A stretch of 64,000 nt of DNA, taken from assembly GCA_009377605.1 (NCBI GenBank), contig WHTT01000027.1:1-64000 (forward strand), in the 5' to 3' direction. Positions 59,224-64,000 of the stretch are shown piece after piece (within the stretch, counting starts at the first letter, position 1; each line of letters opens with the position of its first letter). Source of the DNA: Luteitalea sp. Its GTDB lineage: Bacteria > Acidobacteriota > Vicinamibacteria > Vicinamibacterales > Vicinamibacteraceae. Position numbers and translations under genes: made by a program. The notes beneath the pieces are model-generated. The model had not been told where the DNA came from. It saw nothing but the letters and a program-made list of their open reading frames with translations, and ran no database searches.

Positions 59224-59252
59224 CGCAGGCCTAGATTTAGGCCTGCGCCACG
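59221..59252. repeat. Dispersed palindromic repeat, family B (short copy 3)
   Basis: TAGCGCAGGCCTAGATTTAG followed by GCCTGCGCCA is a shortened family B hairpin. It supplies the stop codon of the methyltransferase and lies before the ligase gene's 3' end. Confidence 0.75.
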
Positions 59253-59264
59253 AGTGTCGGTGAT

Positions 59265-60584
59265 CTAGGAGCCGTCGGCGGCCTTCAATCGTTCTATCGC
59301 GGCTCGCAATGACTGCGCGCGCATGGCCGACCATATATCGCCCACCTTGCCGACACGCTCGGCCATCGTCCGGAGCGTGAAGGTCCGCGGCCTCACGTCG
59401 CCGCGCTCGAGCTCTTCCCACGTGCATGGCGCGGAGACCGGTGCGTTGGGCTGCGTGCGCACGGCGTAGGTCGCGGCAAACGTTGCGCTGTAGGCGTTCG
59501 GTCCGGTGTCGACCAAGATGCGGCCCCGGCGGTCGGCCTTGCTGAACTCTTGTGTGAGATGCTCCGGATCACGACCGACGAGGATCGCGCCGACCGCATG
59601 CGCGAACCGGGAGACGTCGCCAAAGCCCGCTCCACCGTCGAGGGGAACGATGATGTGGAAACCCTTCGAGCCGGATGTCTTCACCCAACTTTCCAAGCCC
59701 AGCTCGCTCAGGAGATCGCGCAGTTGAAGCGCGGCCGCACGCAGGATGTCTGGCTGATCTTTGGACGGGTCGAGGTCGAAGACGCACAGGTCGGGCTGGT
59801 ACAGGTCTGGCGCACGTGACGTCCAGACGTGCGGGGTGATGCAGTTCTGGTTGACGAGCCAGAGCAGCGATCGCAGGTCGTCGACGAGCGGCTTCGCGAT
59901 CTCGAGCCCATCGAGCCGCGCACGAAGCTCCAGCAGCAGCTTCGTATCGAAGCCGGTGCCGATTCTGCCTGCGAAGACGAAGTCCTCGTGCTCGAAGTAG
60001 CCGACGAGCAACGCCCCCAGCCCAACGCGTGTCCCTTGCGGATCGGTGAATCCTCCGACCACGAGATCCTGCGTCGCCTCGCACTTCATCTTCAGCCAGT
60101 GCCGCGAGCGACGCTGTTCATAGGGCGAGTCGCGGCGCTTTGCGATGACGCCTTCCCAGCCTTCCCTGCACGCACGTTCCCACGGCTTGGGGTCCTCGAG
60201 CGGGCGCACACGCTCCAACGGCGGTTGCAGCGGCAACCCGCTCAGTAGTGCCAGACGCGCGTCGAGCGGCAGCGACATCACGTCACGACCGTCGAGCCAC
60301 ATGACGTCGAACAGGTGGTAGGCGAGCCCATCGCGACCCCAGGTCACCTCTCCGTCGAGGATCAGGTCGTCCACTGGCAGACCCTGGACCGCCTCGAGGA
60401 GGGCGGGAATCGTCTGCGGCAGGCGGTTGCGCGAGAGGAGGCGGATCTCCGCCCCGCGCTTGAAGACCAGGAGGCGAACACCGTCGAACTTGCGCTCGAA
60501 GAGCCATTCCGGGCCGGCGAACCGCTCCTGCGTCAGGGTCGCAGCCATGGGCTCGACCCACTCAGGAAAGGGGACATCGCTCAT
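59265..60584 (-). CDS. ligD: LigD-type ligase-polymerase with internal deletion
   Basis: This 439-residue protein joins an ATP-dependent DNA ligase domain to a LigD polymerase domain. Ligase: adenylation Lys32 in FERKFDGVR, GEVTW (79-83), EGVIAKRRDSPY (143-154) and HWLKMKC (162-168). Polymerase: LLWLVNQNCITPHVWTSRAP (240-259), the metal-binding FDLDP (269-273), SGSKGFH (304-310) and D359. The join near residue 228 (ELRARLDGLEIAKPLVDDLR) skips the end of the ligase OB domain and roughly the first 100 residues of the polymerase domain, in frame. NHEJ ligation could survive, but polymerase function is doubtful. No Ku gene is in the window. Confidence 0.85.
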   Translation of the reverse strand: MSDVPFPEWVEPMAATLTQERFAGPEWLFERKFDGVRLLVFKRGAEIRLLSRNRLPQTIPALLEAVQGLPVDDLILDGEVTWGRDGLAYHLFDVMWLDGRDVMSLPLDARLALLSGLPLQPPLERVRPLEDPKPWERACREGWEGVIAKRRDSPYEQRRSRHWLKMKCEATQDLVVGGFTDPQGTRVGLGALLVGYFEHEDFVFAGRIGTGFDTKLLLELRARLDGLEIAKPLVDDLRSLLWLVNQNCITPHVWTSRAPDLYQPDLCVFDLDPSKDQPDILRAAALQLRDLLSELGLESWVKTSGSKGFHIIVPLDGGAGFGDVSRFAHAVGAILVGRDPEHLTQEFSKADRRGRILVDTGPNAYSATFAATYAVRTQPNAPVSAPCTWEELERGDVRPRTFTLRTMAERVGKVGDIWSAMRAQSLRAAIERLKAADGS

Positions 60585-60587
60585 GCC

Positions 60588-60665
60588 AGGTAGGGCCGTC
60601 TCGCGGCGCGCTCACGCCTTCGCGCTCCGCGCTACGGCGGACGAGTCGGCGAACGCGCCCTCCCG
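60588..60665. repeat. Dispersed palindromic repeat, family A (copy 7)
   Basis: AGGTAGGGCCG is followed by the GCGCTCACGCCTTCGCGCTC module (antisense of the GTAGCGCGGAGCGCGAAGGC module) and CGGACGAGTCGGCGAACGCG with CCCTCCC. It fills most of the gap between the two minus-strand genes. Confidence 0.8.
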
Positions 60666-60710
60666 TCGTAGCAGAGACACCTGCAGGGGCCGCTCGTTAC
60701 TTTACGATCC

Positions 60711-61439
60711 TCAGCCGCGCTCCGCAACAGCTCGGCTGCTCCTGCCACTCCAGGCGGACCCGGGTTGAAAGGACCGGCGCGTTTCTGGCTCGACGAGACC
60801 GTGGCGGAAGGCGTAGACGGCAAGCTCGAATCGGTCCGAGAGCTCGAGCTTCCCGAGGATGGAGGTGAGGTGATTTCGCACGGTGCCTTCGCTGATGAAC
60901 AACCGCTCGCCAATTGCCGGGTTCTTCAGCCCGAGCCCGACCAGCGCAATCACCTCGCGTTCTCGCTTCGTGAGGCTCAGAATCCTGGCGGCGTCTGGAT
61001 CGCGCCGACGGAGCCCGACCAGGAGCTCTGCGGTCTTACCCCGTTCCAGCCAGATCTCTCCGGCGTGGACCCGTTCGACCGCCTGGACGAGCGTCTCGGC
61101 AGGCTGGTCCTTGCGCACGACGCCAACGGCTCCAAGCTCGAAGGCGCGGTAGTGCATCCTCGCCTCCGTGCTCGCCGTCAACACCAGTAGGCGACTCGCA
61201 CCAGCCTCGTTCAACTCGCCGATGGTGTGGAGCGGCAGCCTGTCCGAATCGGGATCGAGCAAGACGATATCGGGCCCTGTGCGCGCGGCCAGCGACAGCG
61301 CCTCCCCCGTTGCGCTCGCCTCGCCCACGATGATCAGATGCCCGTGGCTGGCAAAGATGTACTTGATGCCGGCCCGCACGACGGTGTGTGCCGCCGCGAT
61401 GACGATCCGAATACTCTCGAGATGTAGTGCATTAGCCAC
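60711..61439 (-). CDS. LuxR/NarL-type response regulator with altered receiver
   Basis: This 242-residue protein has a receiver domain (about 10-125) and a LuxR helix-turn-helix (about 150-215: LTKREREVIALVGLGLKNPA and RLFISEGTVRNHLTSILGKL). The usual phosphoacceptor Asp is present (Asp62 in IVLLDPDSD) and a Lys is in the right place (VVRKDQ, about 109). The acidic pair that binds Mg2+ is replaced by Ala (IVIAAAHTVV instead of IxxADDH). Phosphorylation is therefore doubtful, and the protein may act without phosphate or bind another signal. No kinase gene is adjacent. Start is GTG 61439. Confidence 0.85.
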   Translation of the reverse strand: MANALHLESIRIVIAAAHTVVRAGIKYIFASHGHLIIVGEASATGEALSLAARTGPDIVLLDPDSDRLPLHTIGELNEAGASRLLVLTASTEARMHYRAFELGAVGVVRKDQPAETLVQAVERVHAGEIWLERGKTAELLVGLRRRDPDAARILSLTKREREVIALVGLGLKNPAIGERLFISEGTVRNHLTSILGKLELSDRFELAVYAFRHGLVEPETRRSFQPGSAWSGRSSRAVAERG

Positions 61440-62137
61440 TGTCAGGTCATACGGTCAGTCAGCGGCACGAGGCACACCGTCCCTGCAACCTCGCGAACGG
61501 GGAACGTGAGATGTGGGTCAAGCCGTGTGGACACCATGAAACGTTGATCAGGACTAGCTTCGATCCCTGAACACACCGCAGGACTCGGGTAATACAAAGG
61601 TGATCGTGCCGGAGGATCTGAGTCTTGTCAAATGTTAAGACACGTGATACGAAATACGGATCCGCTGATGCGAGAGGACGTGAGCACTCGGTGTATTCAC
61701 GCTCGAGATAGCACTATCTTGCGTTTTTTCATGCTCATCTAGCATCGACTCACCTGGAGTACTGTCACTCTCACATCGCGAAACAGTTCCTGTCGGGGTT
61801 GACAAGTTAGGACAGAAGAATTTACCGCCCCTGGAGCACATTCCAAGGAGCGTCGCATTCCACTGGCACCTCCGGGTGCCGACGTCTCCGTAACTCTCGA
61901 CGGAGTTACACGACGTCGCTTCCCTTCATCAACTGTGACCTGGCTCCTACTTCAAATGTGAGAGAGGTCACGTGTCGAAAACGTCCAACACCGACTACAC
62001 TGCACTCTGTTGTTGTTTCTCCGCCACTCAATACCCGTATTCGTGCCGAGCTTGATTCCTCCTGCTCGAACGCTGTCGACGGGAGGTCTTGCACCGGGCA
62101 AGAACCGTGGTCAGACCGGCCCGTGAAGTGACACGGC
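61440..62137. other. 698-bp gap without recognised genes
   Basis: This region is lower in GC than its neighbours. A perfect TTGACA (61799-61804) with a poor -10, and TTGTCA (61625-61630) with TACGAA 17 bp later, are possible promoters. Around 61870-61918 are two small hairpins, GGCACC-TCCG-GGTGCC and GTAACTC-N6-GAGTTAC, flanked by GACGTC copies. They could be a regulatory leader for the ExeA-like gene. No ORF with protein-like composition was found. Confidence 0.45.
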
Positions 62138-63133
62138 ATGTATGAGGCGTTCTTCGGACTCCGGGAGCGGCCCTTCGACCTCACGGCGAACCCGCGCTTC
62201 ATCTTTCTCACGGCCCGCCACCGCGAGGCATTGAGCACGCTGCGCGCCGGTCTGTCAGCGCCCAGTGGCGTCACGTTACTACTGGGCGAGGCCGGGACGG
62301 GCAAGAGCACGCTCGTGCGCGGAGCGCTGGCCGAGCCACCGCATCCCGAGAACCGGACCTTGCTCTTGAGCAATCCGACGCTGACGCGCGCGGAGTTCTA
62401 CGAGTACATCGCGCGCAGCGTCGGCCTGACCACGCGCGCCGCGAAATCCAAGGCACGGTTTCTCGTCGAGTTCCAGGGCACGCTCCAGGCGCGGCAGGCC
62501 GCAGGCGGACTGACAACGATGGTCATCGACGAGGCGCAGAGCCTCCCGGACGAGCTGCTCGAGGAGGTGCGGCTGCTCGCCAACATCGAGACATCCAACG
62601 TCAGGCTGCTCAACGTCGTGTTGGTCGGTCAGCCGGAACTGGCCGATCGCCTGAATCAACGCTCGCTCCGCCACCTCAAACAGCGCATTACGCTCCGCTG
62701 GCAGCTCACGCCGCTCGATTTGCGTGAAACGGCTGTCTATCTGGCAGCTCGCGTCCGTGTGGCCGGTGGGAACGCCGCCGAGATCTTCACGCGCGAGGCC
62801 GTCGTCAACATCTACCAGGCGTCGGGCGGGCTCCCCCGGATCATCAACGTGGTCAGCGACAACGCGTTGCTGGGCGGGTACGCCGCCCAGGTCAAGCCGG
62901 TGAACCAAGCAATCGTGCGGGGCATCTGCCGCGACCTCGATCTCGGCTCGCCGCAGCCGGGCGAGTCGAGCGCCGCGTCGGAACCGCTTGAAGACGAGAC
63001 AGACAGCCCCTCGCACTCGCACAGCACGGAGGTCTGGGTTCCGACGACGCGGTCGGAGGCGCTGTTTCCCTGGCAGCGCTGGAAAGAGGTCGTCGTGAGG
63101 AGTCTGGCGCGCCTCCGCCCAGCCAGCATGTGA
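62138..63133 (+). CDS. ExeA/GspA-like AAA ATPase
   Basis: This 331-residue ATPase begins MYEAFFGLRERPFDLTANPR, the hallmark of the ExeA/GspA family. Walker A is LLGEAGTGKSTLVRG (about 48-62) and Walker B is MVIDEAQSLPDELLEEVRLL (about 128-147). The arginine-rich sensor region includes LTPLDLRETAVYLAARVRVA, followed by SGGLPRIINVVSDNALLGGY. A C-terminal unstructured tail (SSAASEPLEDETDSPSHSHS) ends at Met331. ExeA-type ATPases assist type II secretion or capsule/exosortase-type export, and peptidoglycan binding was lost here. The next gene starts 19 bp later and encodes a secreted protein, so they form an operon. Confidence 0.9.
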   Translation: MYEAFFGLRERPFDLTANPRFIFLTARHREALSTLRAGLSAPSGVTLLLGEAGTGKSTLVRGALAEPPHPENRTLLLSNPTLTRAEFYEYIARSVGLTTRAAKSKARFLVEFQGTLQARQAAGGLTTMVIDEAQSLPDELLEEVRLLANIETSNVRLLNVVLVGQPELADRLNQRSLRHLKQRITLRWQLTPLDLRETAVYLAARVRVAGGNAAEIFTREAVVNIYQASGGLPRIINVVSDNALLGGYAAQVKPVNQAIVRGICRDLDLGSPQPGESSAASEPLEDETDSPSHSHSTEVWVPTTRSEALFPWQRWKEVVVRSLARLRPASM

Positions 63134-63151
63134 GGCAAGTCGGAATATGTC

Positions 63152-64000
63152 ATGGCCGCGCTTCGGAGGAACCTCGCTTGGATCCTGTGTCTGATCCCGC
63201 TCATCCTGCCGCTCGGGACCCGCGCACAGGGGCTACTCGAACGTGCGCAGGCGCTCTACGCGTCGGCACAGTTCGCCGCTGCTCTCGCGATACTGAAGAA
63301 CGTTCAGCCGGCGACGCAAGCCGAGGCGGTCGCTGCAACGAAGACCCGCGCGCTCTGTCTACTGGCGCTCGGTGAATCCGCCCAGGCAGAGCGCGCGTTC
63401 GAAGCGCTGGTCGCAGCGGATCCGGCAGCACGCCTGACCGAAGCCGAGGCCGCACCGCGCGTGCGCGCGTTGTTTGCCAAGGTGCGCGTGCGCGTGCTGC
63501 CGCCCCTCGTGCGCCAGCGCTTTGCTGTGGCCAAGGAGCTGTTCTCGAACGGGAACGACGCCGAGGCTGCGGTCGCCTTTCGTGAGCTGAGCCCGCTCAT
63601 CGACGATCCTGACCTCGCGACGGCCGGTGTGACCGGTCTCTCGGACCTGCGCGTCCTGGTCGATGGGTTCCTGGCACTCGCCGACGCAGCAGACAAGAAG
63701 CCATCATCCGGGAAACCTGTGTCGCGCACGCCTGACTCGACCGATATACCCAACGGCGGCGAGCGTAGCGAAGGCGCCGAGGCGAGGCGGTCGACTCCTC
63801 CGGCGATCGTGCCGCCGGTTGTGATCTCTCAACCCATTCCCCAGCCACGCGGCATCACGCTCCGGCGCAAGCCGGCCACGCTGGTGATCGAAGTCCTGAT
63901 CGACGAACAGGGCCGTGTCGAACGCGCGAGGCTGCAGCAACCGCTACACCCGACCTACGACAAGATGGTCTTGGCCGCGGTCGACGACTGGCGATACCAG
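63152..64000 (+). CDS. Secreted repeat protein with TonB-like C-terminal domain (partial)
   Basis: The frame from ATG 63152 stays open to the edge of the window, so the gene is cut off and at least 283 residues long. A signal peptide (WILCLIPLILPLGTRA) precedes a helical TPR-like region (LLERAQALYASAQFAAALAI and ALCLLALGESAQAERAFEAL), then a Pro-rich linker and the start of a TonB-like domain (KPATLVIEVLIDEQGRVERA, VLAAVDDWRYQ). The latter normally contacts outer-membrane receptors and in secreted proteins can bind partners. It follows the ExeA-like gene by 19 bp and may work in the same export system. Confidence 0.8.
   Translation, partial: MAALRRNLAWILCLIPLILPLGTRAQGLLERAQALYASAQFAAALAILKNVQPATQAEAVAATKTRALCLLALGESAQAERAFEALVAADPAARLTEAEAAPRVRALFAKVRVRVLPPLVRQRFAVAKELFSNGNDAEAAVAFRELSPLIDDPDLATAGVTGLSDLRVLVDGFLALADAADKKPSSGKPVSRTPDSTDIPNGGERSEGAEARRSTPPAIVPPVVISQPIPQPRGITLRRKPATLVIEVLIDEQGRVERARLQQPLHPTYDKMVLAAVDDWRYQ

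Noticed and set aside
61635-61841. 68-codon minus-strand frame
   Set aside because: It has no Shine-Dalgarno sequence, low-complexity polar composition and no similarity to any family I know.

Overview
The window is GC-rich bacterial DNA that most resembles an Acidobacteriota genome, probably class Vicinamibacteria. This placement is inferred from content, not from a marker tree. The evidence is four permeases of the ADOP type (acidobacterial duplicated orphan permease), two of them directly behind PadR repressors; Tat-exported Gfo/Idh/MocA and sugar-isomerase proteins; an FG-GAP protein next to a sulfatase remnant; a secreted methyltransferase; and many dispersed palindromic repeats between genes. 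Only one tRNA gene (tRNA-His) is present, and no rRNA, CRISPR array or complete transposon was seen. The layout is typical accessory or metabolic chromosome with short operons and many remnants.

Layout. 1-5 kb: HigB/HigA toxin-antitoxin pair, threonine dehydratase-like enzyme, PadR plus ADOP permease. 5-12.2 kb: DinB protein, membrane protein, a two-gene ABC exporter, and an internally deleted ADOP permease. 12.3-19.4 kb: 5'-3' exonuclease, a tiny secreted twin-CX3C peptide, an SDR remnant, a TauE/MgtE pair, a HAD hydrolase, and a full ADOP permease. 19.5-27.3 kb: Tat oxidoreductase, a secreted glycosidase-like protein, an isochorismatase-fold hydrolase, an AsmA-like protein, a DUF4160/DUF2442 pair, DUF417-like and DUF1572 proteins, and PhzF. 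27.4-31.7 kb: a tripartite tricarboxylate transporter whose TctC and TctB are fused, divergent from a protein with three RidA domains. 31.7-36.8 kb: DoxX, an Xre/RES toxin-antitoxin pair, octamer arrays, a Tat sugar isomerase, an outer-membrane barrel, and a LysM protein. 36.9-40.6 kb: GlnRS, tRNA-His, a DUF433/DUF5615 pair with a damaged toxin, and a secreted glycine-zipper protein.

40.6-47.1 kb is the most interesting block. A solute-binding lipoprotein, an FtsX-type permease, its ATPase and a 60-residue membrane peptide are encoded on the minus strand. They are bracketed by two near-identical copies of a complex operator. The right copy is the promoter of an OmpR-family response regulator and a PhoQ-like kinase. 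The operators have 11-bp-spaced GTTCAG half-sites next to -10 elements, which suggests that this two-component system controls itself, the ABC module and the secreted glycine-zipper protein.

47.1-64 kb: a second, intact DUF433/DUF5615 pair, VOC and secreted methyltransferase proteins, YdeI-like protein, a PadR/ADOP operon with a clear operator promoter, a lipoprotein, an FAD-oxidase remnant, a GH13 branching-type enzyme, sulfatase remnant, FG-GAP protein, methyltransferase, a shortened LigD, a LuxR-type regulator lacking receiver acid residues, an ExeA-like ATPase and, cut by the right edge, a secreted protein ending in a TonB-like domain. Several dispersed-repeat families lie in intergenic gaps and in places supply stop codons, or even a signal peptide, to neighbouring genes.
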